Source: Gammaproteobacteria bacterium (GTDB lineage Bacteria; Pseudomonadota; Gammaproteobacteria; DSM-16500). From it: a stretch of 64,000 bases of DNA. Numbering within the stretch: position 1 is the first letter of the stretch; each line of letters begins with the position of its first letter. The notes below the pieces were generated by a model. That model made no database searches. It was not told the origin of the DNA and saw nothing but the letters and a program-made list of their open reading frames with translations. The position numbers were made by a program, and so were the translations under genes. Positions 45,690 through 54,169 of this stretch are shown in pieces. The stretch covers positions 115,878 to 179,877 of the forward strand of contig BMAG01000043.1 of the NCBI GenBank assembly GCA_014132595.1. The letters are read 5' to 3'.

Positions 45690-47426
45690 TTAGACCGCTG
45701 CAACCAAGCTAAAGTAGAGTTTAGGATTTCTGCCTCGGCCTATGATGGTTTCTGAAGCGATACTTTTTGTTAACACTTGTGTATACATAATATTGCCGGA
45801 GATGAGTTTAGAGAAGGCAAAGCGTGCACCAAAACCTGTTGAGCTTGCGCTTTGTTTTTGTTTGATATTAGGGAGATTTTTAATATTCCAAATAACGCCG
45901 ATATCATAATAACCATAAAATTGCATGGACTGTAAAATAAAAAAGTTGGGGAAAGTATTTAATCGAAGTTCAAGCGTTCCTGCCGCTCCGCGATCCCCTA
46001 ATATTTCTGCAGGATCATAACCGCGGCCTACTTGACTGCCGCCAAACCCAAATTGTTCAGTCGATAATAAGGGGTTAAATGAATATTGTGCCTGTGCGAA
46101 TGTATAAAGCGAAAAACGGTTAGTTAAAGTTTGAATACGTCCGATTTGTCCACTCACTTTGGTAAAGATACCATCTGCACCAAAACGAGAGGTGGTTAAA
46201 GAGTTAGGATTACTGCTTGCTCCTAAAATTTTAAGACCTTGCTCAAGATGTATTCCAGAGAAATCGGTACCATTAAAACGATCCGCAAAATTATAACTTC
46301 CACCGAATCGAATGGGACGAATATGGTCATTATAAAGTAATACTTGTTTATCGAGTATGGTGGTTTTGCTATCAAGATAAGTAAATCCTCCGTCTAAGGT
46401 CAAATCTTTCGAACGGGAACGAATCAGAGGATACTGCAAGGAGCCATAATACGTGTTTGCAATACCTTGTGTTTGTAGAGGTCTTAAGTTAAGTCCAGGC
46501 GTTGTTAAAGATTGATTACCCCCTACCGTGCCTTGCAGTCCATTGGTTCCTAATGGGGATGAGTAGGCTAAATCAAAATAATGCAATTCTTTACCATGCG
46601 TTGCAGCCAGATAAGTTAACCGCGTCGTATCACCTGAGCGAAATACAGAGTTTACGTTGGTTGTGGCAGTGATTTGGAGCGGCCCAATGTAGAGTGTTCC
46701 GTAATTATCATAGGAAAGAGAAGCATTTATGATTCTTTCATCAACTGCTAAATTTAAATCTGATGCGCCGGTATCAGATTTGGAAGGTTCTAAAACTGCT
46801 TTAACTTGCACGCCTGGGATTTCATTCGCTAATCTTAAATATCTTTCCATCACACTGATCTGCAATGGTCTTGTCCGAGCAATTTTTTCACCATAAGCCA
46901 TAATAATACTTTGAGCTCTTCTTGCATTCCCTATGATTTTGACGTTTGCTATATAGCCTTCGATAACGCGAACACGAATGACTCCACCTGAGACATGTTG
47001 TGGGGGAAGAATGGCTCGTGAAAGAATATATCCATTGTTTCTATAATAATTTGTGATGTTTTGTACGATATTTTGAAGTTCTTCAATACTGATATTGGTA
47101 TTCAATTTCTCTTTATAAATGGGAAGCAATTGTGCATCTGAGTAAACATGGTTTCCTTCAAAAATTATTTTTTTTAATGTGAATTTAATTTTTGCAGCTT
47201 CGGGCCCTAAGCTTGTTACTCTTTCTTGTGGAACAGCAATGGGCTGAAGTGGTTGCAGCGGTTGTTTTTGTGCAGGCAAGTAGTTTTCTTGAACTCTGCC
47301 AGGTTCAACGCTTCCTGGTATAAATTCTCCCCCAATTGCAAAAGAAGTATTGCTGATGATAATCATCATGAAAAAAATGATAATTGAGGAGGCGAGATTT
47401 TTATTAATTATTTTGCATTTTTTCAT
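45690..47426 (-). CDS. ShlB/FhaC/HecB family two-partner-secretion outer-membrane transporter
   Basis: 578 residues with a signal peptide (ASSIIIFFMMIIISNTSFA). A POTRA_2-like domain (about residues 75-150) starts with FTLKKIIFEGNHVYSDAQLLP and includes NIVQNITNYYRNNGYILSRAILP. A ShlB-type region with VRVIEGYIANVKIIGN follows, then a beta-barrel of about 380 residues. The motif LRLNTFPNFF and end at FSLVAAV, with alternating residues, fit a barrel. TpsB proteins export a TpsA exoprotein; no TpsA gene is in the window. Upstream is dapF, downstream the hypothetical protein. Confidence 0.87.
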   Translation of the reverse strand: MKKCKIINKNLASSIIIFFMMIIISNTSFAIGGEFIPGSVEPGRVQENYLPAQKQPLQPLQPIAVPQERVTSLGPEAAKIKFTLKKIIFEGNHVYSDAQLLPIYKEKLNTNISIEELQNIVQNITNYYRNNGYILSRAILPPQHVSGGVIRVRVIEGYIANVKIIGNARRAQSIIMAYGEKIARTRPLQISVMERYLRLANEIPGVQVKAVLEPSKSDTGASDLNLAVDERIINASLSYDNYGTLYIGPLQITATTNVNSVFRSGDTTRLTYLAATHGKELHYFDLAYSSPLGTNGLQGTVGGNQSLTTPGLNLRPLQTQGIANTYYGSLQYPLIRSRSKDLTLDGGFTYLDSKTTILDKQVLLYNDHIRPIRFGGSYNFADRFNGTDFSGIHLEQGLKILGASSNPNSLTTSRFGADGIFTKVSGQIGRIQTLTNRFSLYTFAQAQYSFNPLLSTEQFGFGGSQVGRGYDPAEILGDRGAAGTLELRLNTFPNFFILQSMQFYGYYDIGVIWNIKNLPNIKQKQSASSTGFGARFAFSKLISGNIMYTQVLTKSIASETIIGRGRNPKLYFSLVAAV

Positions 47427-47494
47427 TGAGTCGTAAATCCATTTAACTTCGAGAAATAATACTATAAACCAAGGGATAAATAACAGCGATTAAA

Positions 47495-48319
47495 CTAAAA
47501 AACTGTACCTTTAAAAACTTTTGTAGCGGGACCTGATAGGATCACTGAAGATTTTTCGTCAGCCCATTCGACTATTAAATTTCCATAAGTTAATTCAACG
47601 TTAACTTTATGATCTAATCCATGATTCAAAATGCCTGCGACCACTGCTGCACAGGCATTGCTTCCACAAGCAAATGTTTCTCCTGCGCCGCGTTCATACG
47701 TACGTAGGCGAATATGCTTTGGATTAATAATTTGCATAAAGCCTACATTTGTACCTTTTGGAAAAGTTATGTGAGTTGCAATGTCTGCTCCCACGGTCGC
47801 AACAGGTGCCTCTTCTAAAGAATCTACGCATAAAATTGCGTGAGGATTCCCCATGGACAGAACGGTAATAGAAAAAGGGTTTTTGAGAGAGTCTATTGAA
47901 ATTTCATATTGGCTTGCTATTTTTTCGGCTTTAAAAGGAATTTTGGAAGGTTCAAAACAAGGAACTCCCATCATGACTTCTATATGATCATAATCATGGA
48001 TGATAACGTTAATAAGACCCGCGCGCGTTTCTAATGTAAATGCATTTTTCTGAGTAAACTTTTCTTCATGCAAATAACGTGCCACGCATCGCATGCCATT
48101 TCCACACTGCTCTGCTTCACTGCCATCGGCATTAAAAATACGACAGGCAAAATCTGCTTTTGATGAGGGAGTGACAATGAGCAATTGATCAAAGCCAACA
48201 CCTCGATGTCGATCAGCAAGTAAGGAGATAGGGATTTGATTGATATCGATTGCTTGATGGATAGTATCCATGACTAAAAAATCATTGCCGAGACCGTGCA
48301 TTTTGCAAAAGTTAAGCAT
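47495..48319 (-). CDS. dapF: Diaminopimelate epimerase
   Basis: 274 residues (E. coli 274). Converts LL- to meso-diaminopimelate for peptidoglycan and lysine. Both catalytic cysteines are present, in AEQCGNGMRCVARYL and FACGSNACAAVVAG. It opens MLNFCKMHGLGNDFLVMD. The ATG at 48319 is five bases after the stop of the small lptM gene; the frame stays open further upstream but that extension is lptM in another frame. Confidence 0.96.
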   Translation of the reverse strand: MLNFCKMHGLGNDFLVMDTIHQAIDINQIPISLLADRHRGVGFDQLLIVTPSSKADFACRIFNADGSEAEQCGNGMRCVARYLHEEKFTQKNAFTLETRAGLINVIIHDYDHIEVMMGVPCFEPSKIPFKAEKIASQYEISIDSLKNPFSITVLSMGNPHAILCVDSLEEAPVATVGADIATHITFPKGTNVGFMQIINPKHIRLRTYERGAGETFACGSNACAAVVAGILNHGLDHKVNVELTYGNLIVEWADEKSSVILSGPATKVFKGTVF

Positions 48320-48324
48320 AGTAC

Positions 48325-48438
48325 TTATTGTCCAGTCGATGCAGTATGGTTTGGGGTCTCTGGTAAATACAGATGCCCTGATTGTCCGCAACTTGCAAGC
48401 ATACAACAAAGAATACAAAAAATAAGAAATTTTCTCAT
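48325..48438 (-). CDS. lptM: LptM-type small LPS-assembly lipoprotein
   Basis: 37-codon gene read by hand between pgi and dapF: a hydrophobic signal (FLIFCILCCMLAS) ends in the lipobox LASC, then GQSGHLYLP, the conserved first residues of mature LptM/YifL (C-G-x-x-G-x-L-Y-x-P). LptM helps the LptD/LptE outer-membrane LPS translocon mature. It sits just upstream of dapF, as in E. coli (yifL-dapF). The ATG overlaps the pgi stop (ATGA). The mature part after the motif is only about 12 residues, shorter than in E. coli. Confidence 0.85.
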   Translation of the reverse strand: MRKFLIFCILCCMLASCGQSGHLYLPETPNHTASTGQ

Positions 48439-50078
48439 GATTTTTTCCTGAGTGTTTTATAATGTTGTATCAGACCTTTCGTTGATGAATCGTGAGAAGT
48501 TTTATTTTGTGCATTTAAGTCATTTAAAATCGGTGGCAATAAATCTTTGCCAAGTTCAACACCCCACTGATCAAAAGAATTAATATCCCAGATGGCCCCC
48601 TGAACAAATATTTTATGTTCATAGAGTGCGATTAAGCTGCCTAAGTTATAAGGCGTTAAACGATCGAGAAAGATAAGATTGCTGGGCTTGTTACCCGCAA
48701 CGGTTTTGTGTTTAGCGAGTTGCTCACGTTCTTCCAATGTGCCTTTTTCAACGGAAAGTTCTGCGAAAGCTTCAGCATAGGTTCTACCTTGCATGAGTGC
48801 TTTTGCCTGACTTAGTCCACTGCCTATCAGGATAGAATGATGATGCTCAAGTTCATCTTTTCCCTTACCCACTAAAATAAAATCGACAGGAATTAAATGG
48901 TTTCCCTGATGGAATAATTGATGGAAGGCATGCTGTCCGTTACATCCTTGCTCACCTAAAATAACAGGACCTGTTAAGAAATGGATAGGTTCGCCATCCT
49001 GAGTGACATTCTTGCCGTTACTTTCCATATCAAGTTGTTGAATATGCGAGCGGAGATAATGCAGCGGATGGGAGTAAGGAACAATGGCATGATGTGAGGT
49101 GCCAAAAAAATTGATATACCAGATACCCAATAAACCCAAAAGGACAGGCATATTATGGATGAATTCAGCCTGTTGAAAATGCTGATCCATCGCATGGGCA
49201 CCCGCAAGAAATTGTGAGAAATTATCCATACCCACCATCAATGCAAGGGGAAGTCCGATTGCAGACCAAATAGAATATCGGCCTCCCACCCAATCCCATA
49301 ATTCAAAAATATTCTCTTTTGGAATGCCGAATGCGAGCGCTTTTTCGGATGCTGCGGTGACGGCAATAAAGTGTTTTGAGATATCCTGTGTTTTAAGTTG
49401 ATTTTGTAACCAATGTTTTAAGGTTTCTGCATTAGTCATTGTTTCTAAAGTGGTAAATGATTTGGATGAAATAATGAATAAAGTCGATTCGGGATTTAAT
49501 TGTTTAAGTACAGCATGTAGATGTGCGCTATCGATATTGGAAATAAAATGGCAGTGCATATCTTCCTGGGCATAATCAGCTAATGCAGAGACCGCCATCA
49601 ATGGGCCTAAATGTGAGCCACCTATACCAATATTGACAATGTCACGTATAGGTTTCCCAGTGACACCTATCCAAGTTTTATTTCGTAATTTGTCGCTAAA
49701 TTGACGCATTTTTTTAAGCGTTGCATGCACGGTGGGGATAATATTTTGGCCATTCACAAAGACAGCGTTTGTTTCGGGGGCGCGTAAGGCAGTATGGAGT
49801 GCCGGTCGTTTTTCTGTTCGATTGAGGGCTTCTCCCGAAAATAATCCATTGATTTTCTCGTGCAGGCCGGCTGCATTGGCTAACTGATTGAGTAATTGAA
49901 TCGTTTCTTCAGTCACTCTATTTTTTGAGTAATCGAGTAAAATTTCTCCAACTGCTAATGAAAACCGTGAGAAGCGTTCTGGATCATCAATGAACCAATC
50001 TTGCATACGATAAGGAGCAATGATTTTTTGATGGGCTAGTAATGCTTGCCATTCTGCTTGCTCAGTCAATTTAGTCAT
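48435..50078 (-). CDS. pgi: Glucose-6-phosphate isomerase
   Basis: 547 residues (E. coli 549). Conserved motifs: NIGIGGSHLGPLM for the sugar phosphate, SSKSFTTLET, the signature DWVGGRYSIWSAIGLPLAL, YSHPLHYLRSHIQQLDMESNGK (across 48990-49060) and GCNGQHAFHQLFHQG. It overlaps the lptM ATG by four bases. It appears to lead the pgi-lptM-dapF unit. Confidence 0.97.
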   Translation of the reverse strand: MTKLTEQAEWQALLAHQKIIAPYRMQDWFIDDPERFSRFSLAVGEILLDYSKNRVTEETIQLLNQLANAAGLHEKINGLFSGEALNRTEKRPALHTALRAPETNAVFVNGQNIIPTVHATLKKMRQFSDKLRNKTWIGVTGKPIRDIVNIGIGGSHLGPLMAVSALADYAQEDMHCHFISNIDSAHLHAVLKQLNPESTLFIISSKSFTTLETMTNAETLKHWLQNQLKTQDISKHFIAVTAASEKALAFGIPKENIFELWDWVGGRYSIWSAIGLPLALMVGMDNFSQFLAGAHAMDQHFQQAEFIHNMPVLLGLLGIWYINFFGTSHHAIVPYSHPLHYLRSHIQQLDMESNGKNVTQDGEPIHFLTGPVILGEQGCNGQHAFHQLFHQGNHLIPVDFILVGKGKDELEHHHSILIGSGLSQAKALMQGRTYAEAFAELSVEKGTLEEREQLAKHKTVAGNKPSNLIFLDRLTPYNLGSLIALYEHKIFVQGAIWDINSFDQWGVELGKDLLPPILNDLNAQNKTSHDSSTKGLIQHYKTLRKKS

Positions 50079-50205
50079 GCGTATTTTTATGAAAAAGTCT
50101 TAAGGGTTGGGATGGGTAGGATACCCGATTTTGGGTATTGCATCAATGAGCTTAAACAGAGTAACATAGGTGTCATTTAAGCAAGCCAGTAAAGGGTTTT
50201 TTATC

Positions 50206-50409
50206 ATGGAAGAGCTGTTGGAACATTTAGAATTCCGCATTCAAAAACTATTGCAAAAATCAAGACATGTCACAGCCTCTAATCAGCATGTTCAGCAGAG
50301 CACAAAATCGTTAGCGGAAGAAAATCAACGATTGCAAGCAAAGCAAAAAAGCGTTGCTGCAAAAATCGAAAATATGGTTTTACGTCTTAAAACTTTAGAG
50401 GGGTTGTGA
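50206..50409 (+). CDS. ZapB-like coiled-coil protein (TIGR02449 type)
   Basis: 67 residues, almost wholly coiled coil (LEHLEFRIQKLLQKSRHV; SLAEENQRLQAKQKS). It is the small protein that precedes zapA in many gammaproteobacteria and is thought to act in cell division. The ATG at 50206 is chosen because the family starts MEELL; the frame also opens 12 codons earlier. The zapA start follows two bases after its stop. Confidence 0.8.
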   Translation: MEELLEHLEFRIQKLLQKSRHVTASNQHVQQSTKSLAEENQRLQAKQKSVAAKIENMVLRLKTLEGL

Positions 50410-50411
50410 TA

Positions 50412-50723
50412 ATGAATGACACGACAGTTCAACTCATGGGTAAAACTTATCAAATCAAGTGTCCAGAATCAGAAGTCAATGCATTGCAGCGTGCAGCACA
50501 ATACCTTGAAGAAAAAATGCGTTTGATACGCGAAACAGGTATTTTAAATTTGGATCGGGTTGCTATTATTACGGCTTTAAATGTGGTGCATCAGTTATTG
50601 ACTTTAGAGCAGCAGAAAAACCAGCATGCTCATGCGATTAATAAACGTCTGATGGAATTACAATCTAAAGTCGACAATGCATTATCCCATAATGCGCAAA
50701 TGGAGTTGCAGCCTGCAGAATAA
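50412..50723 (+). CDS. zapA: Cell division protein ZapA
   Basis: 103 residues, positive regulator of FtsZ ring assembly. It opens MNDTTVQLMGKTYQIKCPE and has RAAQYLEEKMRLIRE, then the conserved region VAIITALNVVHQLLTLEQQ before a coiled-coil tail. The start at 50412 follows the zapB-like gene. Its end overlaps fthC by 32 bases. Confidence 0.9.
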   Translation: MNDTTVQLMGKTYQIKCPESEVNALQRAAQYLEEKMRLIRETGILNLDRVAIITALNVVHQLLTLEQQKNQHAHAINKRLMELQSKVDNALSHNAQMELQPAE

Positions 50724-51294
50724 AAATGAAATTCGAAAGAGCATGCTCGTTAAACGCCGTGCTGTCACAGCCGGTGAATTTAGCGCATCTGGTCTTGCTG
50801 CAAAACAATTGTTAATTACACATCCTATCTTTCAAAAAAGTCAGCATATTGCCTGTTATTTTGGCCTGGAAGATGAATTTAATTGTATGCCGATTATTGA
50901 AGAAGTTTGGCATTTAGGAAAACAATGTTATTTGCCAGTGCTTTCTTTAGACCAAAAAAAAAGTTTGGAGTTTGTTGCTTATCATCCACATGACTCGCTT
51001 CGATTAAATCGTTACCGTATTTTTGAACCCGAAAGAGACGATAGACTTTCTGCCGATCAATTAGATTTGGTCATTGTACCTTTAGTTGCATTTGATCTTA
51101 AAGGACATCGAGTTGGCATGGGCGGCGGTTATTATGATCGTACTTTCGCATTTCAACGCCCTCTGAAAAAGCCTTATTTATTAGGTCTAGGCTATGAGCT
51201 GCAAAAAGTGACTGAGATTCCTGCTGATTCTTGGGATGTAATGCTTGATGGGATTTTAACAGAAGAAAAACTATACTTCGATAGCAAAACCTGA
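50692..51294 (+). CDS. fthC: 5-formyltetrahydrofolate cyclo-ligase
   Basis: 200 residues (YgfA), recycles 5-formyl-THF to 5,10-methenyl-THF. The N-terminal KNEIRKSMLVKRRAV binds ATP, and the family loop GHRVGMGGGYYDRTFA is present near residue 145. In E. coli the 6S RNA gene lies between zapA and ygfA; here fthC begins inside zapA, leaving no room for it. The exact start is uncertain; ATG 50692 (MRKWS) or 50677. Confidence 0.9.
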   Translation: MRKWSCSLQNKNEIRKSMLVKRRAVTAGEFSASGLAAKQLLITHPIFQKSQHIACYFGLEDEFNCMPIIEEVWHLGKQCYLPVLSLDQKKSLEFVAYHPHDSLRLNRYRIFEPERDDRLSADQLDLVIVPLVAFDLKGHRVGMGGGYYDRTFAFQRPLKKPYLLGLGYELQKVTEIPADSWDVMLDGILTEEKLYFDSKT

Positions 51295-51372
51295 ACGAAC
51301 ATGGTTTAACTTTATATCATTGTTCCTTTACTGGTAATGATAAATTTTGCTGTTTAGTTTCCTAAACGTTAT

Positions 51373-51407
51373 GAAACAAAGGATCAGTCGTTAAGATCCT
51401 TTGTTTC
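51373..51407. terminator. Bidirectional terminator between fthC and com1
   Basis: GAAACAAAGGATC (51373-51385) and GATCCTTTGTTTC (51395-51407) form a perfect 13-base-pair stem with a nine-base loop. It lies in the gap between the convergent fthC and the thioredoxin-like gene. Confidence 0.7.
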
Positions 51408-51433
51408 AATTAGATAATCCTATTTTTTAATAC

Positions 51434-52225
51434 TTACCCGCCTATTTTTTCCACGACTTCAGTTAACTGAGGAGCAGAAACTTGGCCTGGGATAAATGCA
51501 ATTTTTTCAGGTTTAGACGTGTTTGATACATCGCTCTTAGCGATAAAGAAAACAGGCGTAAACATGATTTCCAGGTTTTTAGCTAAGGTGTAGTTAGTTT
51601 TAATCTGATCATCAACGGATTTGTCTTTCATGTCTTTTTTAAGTTGATCGACGTTTAATCCAGCTGTTTTTGCAAGATCGTAGATAATGTTTTCTGTTAG
51701 AGGTTCCGTTTTTGAGTTCATCATTGCAAGATGTAAGTCAAAATATTTGCCTTGCTTTTGGGCGGCTAAAGCAGCTCTCGTTGCGATTTCAGACATAGGG
51801 CCGCGGATAGGGAATTCTTTGAATACAACCTTTACGTTAGGATGTGTTTTAATTAAATTTTCCAAGGTTGCTGTCATATCGATGCAATGAGGGCATTGAT
51901 AATCGAAGAATTCAACGATCGTCACGGTTCCTTTTGGATTACCTGCTACAGGATCTGAGGCTTGATGGAATAGTTCGCTTGCAAATTTAGGACTGCTTTC
52001 CTGGATTTTTTTAAATTTTTGGGATTGTTCAGCAATTTGTTTTTGTTGATAGCCCTGAAGTGACTGAATCACAATTTCAGGATTTTGAATGATATAATCA
52101 TGAACAATAGTTTCGATTTGTTTTTTTTGTAAGGAGCTTGCGGTATCAGCAGGTGTTTGTGCACTGATAGCTCCAGATGCTAAAAGACAGGCTAATCCAG
52201 CGCTCATCATTTGATTCATTTTCAT
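51434..52225 (-). CDS. Com1/DsbA-like periplasmic disulfide oxidoreductase
   Basis: 263 residues with a signal peptide (SAGLACLLASGAISA). The DsbA thioredoxin fold begins near residue 95: GTVTIVEFFDYQCPHCIDM holds the CPHC active site, and FKEFPIRGPMSEIATRAALAA follows. A helical N-terminal region with DYIIQNPEIVIQSLQGYQ resembles the Coxiella Com1 outer-membrane antigen, which has the same order and length. AGGATC precedes the ATG. It has its own terminator; cca is upstream on the same strand, 64 bases away. Confidence 0.9.
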   Translation of the reverse strand: MKMNQMMSAGLACLLASGAISAQTPADTASSLQKKQIETIVHDYIIQNPEIVIQSLQGYQQKQIAEQSQKFKKIQESSPKFASELFHQASDPVAGNPKGTVTIVEFFDYQCPHCIDMTATLENLIKTHPNVKVVFKEFPIRGPMSEIATRAALAAQKQGKYFDLHLAMMNSKTEPLTENIIYDLAKTAGLNVDQLKKDMKDKSVDDQIKTNYTLAKNLEIMFTPVFFIAKSDVSNTSKPEKIAFIPGQVSAPQLTEVVEKIGG

Positions 52226-52289
52226 GGGAGATCCTTTGACTAAACATAAAGAGAACTTACGTTAAAGTAGCCTCGTAATAAAGTCAAGA

Positions 52290-53372
52290 TCATTGAGATT
52301 TTTTTAGCCATGACGAAAGAGCATGAGTACGTTTTTCTTTAATTTTTTGAGCAAGCTCTGGTCCTGAGTAACTTGCAGTCAATTCTTTGATATCCGTTGT
52401 TTTGACGACATCAAAGCAGGCAAGTAACCAGTCGGTTGCAGGTTGTTGCGAGCAAGCTGCGCAACTTAGCAAAAAATCATTAAAGCGGCTAGGTCGTCTC
52501 AGTGCATCAGCCGCTAATAAGAGATTGAGCAAATCATCGGCTGTGAGCTGTTTTGCATTTTGATAATGCGGCAAGTATTTGGAAACTAAAAGCGCTAACT
52601 CACGATAATCGGTTGGCACGCGATAACGGTCACACAGTGCTTTAATCTCATTTTCAGGCAAAGTGTGCAGCAAGGCTGCGAAGCGGACTTGTGGATTTGA
52701 AGAGATTTTCACTGCTTGACTTAGCGCAATTAGACCCGTACCCGGTACCGCAATTTCTGGAAATAAGATATCTAATGCCTGGGTAGCTGCGAGTACTGAG
52801 AAAAAATTTTCTGGATGTTTTTCAGATAAAGCGCGCTCCAGTTCTTTCCAGACACGTTCGGCAACTAACGCATTAACTTCTCCTTGTGCCACCATTTTTC
52901 GCATTAAAACTAATGTATCAGGTGCGATCTCAAAACCAAAACGAGCATTAAAACGGGCAACTCTTAAGATGCGAACAGGATCTTCTGCAAAAGCGACGGA
53001 AACATGACGCAATATTTTTTTTTCCAAATCGGCTTGACCTTGATAAGGGTCAATGATTTTACCATCCGATGTTTGTGCCATGGCATTAATGGTTAAATCG
53101 CGCCGCTTTAAATCTTCTTCCAGGGTCACGGTGGGTGATGTATCAAATGCAAATCCCGTATATCCGCGGCCAATTTTGCGTTCGGTACGTGCTAAAGCGT
53201 ATTCTTCTCCTGTTTTAGGATGCAGGAAAACAGGAAAATCTTTCCCTACCTGACGGTATCCTTCTCGAAGCATGTCATCAACACTCGCGCCTACAACAAC
53301 CCAGTCTTTTTCTTTGATGGGCAGGCCTAATAATTGATCGCGGACGGCGCCGCCGACTAAATAAATTTTCAT
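52290..53372 (-). CDS. cca: CCA tRNA nucleotidyltransferase with an eroded HD domain
   Basis: 360 residues; E. coli Cca has 412. The N-terminal nucleotidyltransferase domain reads YLVGGAVRDQLLG, then EKDWVVVG, so the first of the two catalytic carboxylates is Glu21 where E. coli has Asp, with Asp23 kept. RRDLTINAMAQ, EDPVRILRVARFNARFGF and ERVWKELERAL follow. Around residue 232 the E. coli HD motif ATLCHDLGKG appears as AALLHTLPEN, and about 40 residues of the metal-binding HD domain are absent. CCA addition should be kept, phosphohydrolase activity lost. The start overlaps the upstream aldo/keto reductase by four bases. Confidence 0.93.
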   Translation of the reverse strand: MKIYLVGGAVRDQLLGLPIKEKDWVVVGASVDDMLREGYRQVGKDFPVFLHPKTGEEYALARTERKIGRGYTGFAFDTSPTVTLEEDLKRRDLTINAMAQTSDGKIIDPYQGQADLEKKILRHVSVAFAEDPVRILRVARFNARFGFEIAPDTLVLMRKMVAQGEVNALVAERVWKELERALSEKHPENFFSVLAATQALDILFPEIAVPGTGLIALSQAVKISSNPQVRFAALLHTLPENEIKALCDRYRVPTDYRELALLVSKYLPHYQNAKQLTADDLLNLLLAADALRRPSRFNDFLLSCAACSQQPATDWLLACFDVVKTTDIKELTASYSGPELAQKIKEKRTHALSSWLKKSQ

Positions 53373-54169
53373 AAATTTTGCGCTAATAGCGCATCAGCTG
53401 CGCATTGGACATTATATTTTAAATGGGATGGATTCAAAGTACCTAAAATAATGCTGCTCACCCCAGGCTCACGAAAAATAAATTGCATCGCTGTTTGAAT
53501 TGGATTTTCGCCCGCAATTTTTTCTAAGTGGCCGCTTGCCAGCGCTTTTTTAATGAAAACGCCTTTGTTTTTTTGTTTGGCATGGGCAATCACCGATTGC
53601 TCAACAGTATGTGCAGGATTATAGGTGACCATGACAACATCGGAATGATCAACAGCAAGCAATCCGCCGTCGATTGTTTTAGTCGACATGCCAAAGGCTC
53701 GTATCAGCCCTGCTTTTTTCAAATCATTCAATGTAGAAAACACAGCATCCTGATAAATAATTTTTTTATCTTCACCATTGGAATGGACTAAGACGATATC
53801 TAAATAATCTGTATTGAGCCTTTTTAAGCTGCGTTCAACACTAGTGCGAACGCGGTCCGCTGAAAAATCAAAGAAAGATTCGCCATTGATAAACTCCTCT
53901 CCGACTTTGGTGCAAAGCACCCAGTTTTGGCGTTCTCCGCCCAGCAGTTTTCCTAAGCGCTCTTCGCTAATGCCGTAGGCGGGTGCTGTATCTAATACAT
54001 TAATACCCAGTTCGTGAGCGCATTCAAGTAAAACAAGAATTTCTTTGTCAGTCGGGAGCGAAAATGCTTCTGGATAATTAATTTTCTGATTACGGCCAAA
54101 TTTAACGGTGCCCAGTCCAATTGGACTGACAGAAATTCCAGTATCACCCAGCAATGTTTTTTTTATCAT
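53369..54169 (-). CDS. Aldo/keto reductase
   Basis: 266 residues, NADPH-dependent TIM-barrel reductase. The catalytic tetrad is visible: Asp and Tyr in VLDTAPAYGISEERLGKLL, Lys in VLCTKVGE and His in DIVLVHSNGE. It opens KKTLLGDTGISVSPIGLGTVKFG. Substrate unknown. It overlaps the FAD oxidoreductase and cca by four bases each, in the middle of a six-gene operon. Confidence 0.9.
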   Translation of the reverse strand: MIKKTLLGDTGISVSPIGLGTVKFGRNQKINYPEAFSLPTDKEILVLLECAHELGINVLDTAPAYGISEERLGKLLGGERQNWVLCTKVGEEFINGESFFDFSADRVRTSVERSLKRLNTDYLDIVLVHSNGEDKKIIYQDAVFSTLNDLKKAGLIRAFGMSTKTIDGGLLAVDHSDVVMVTYNPAHTVEQSVIAHAKQKNKGVFIKKALASGHLEKIAGENPIQTAMQFIFREPGVSSIILGTLNPSHLKYNVQCAADALLAQNL

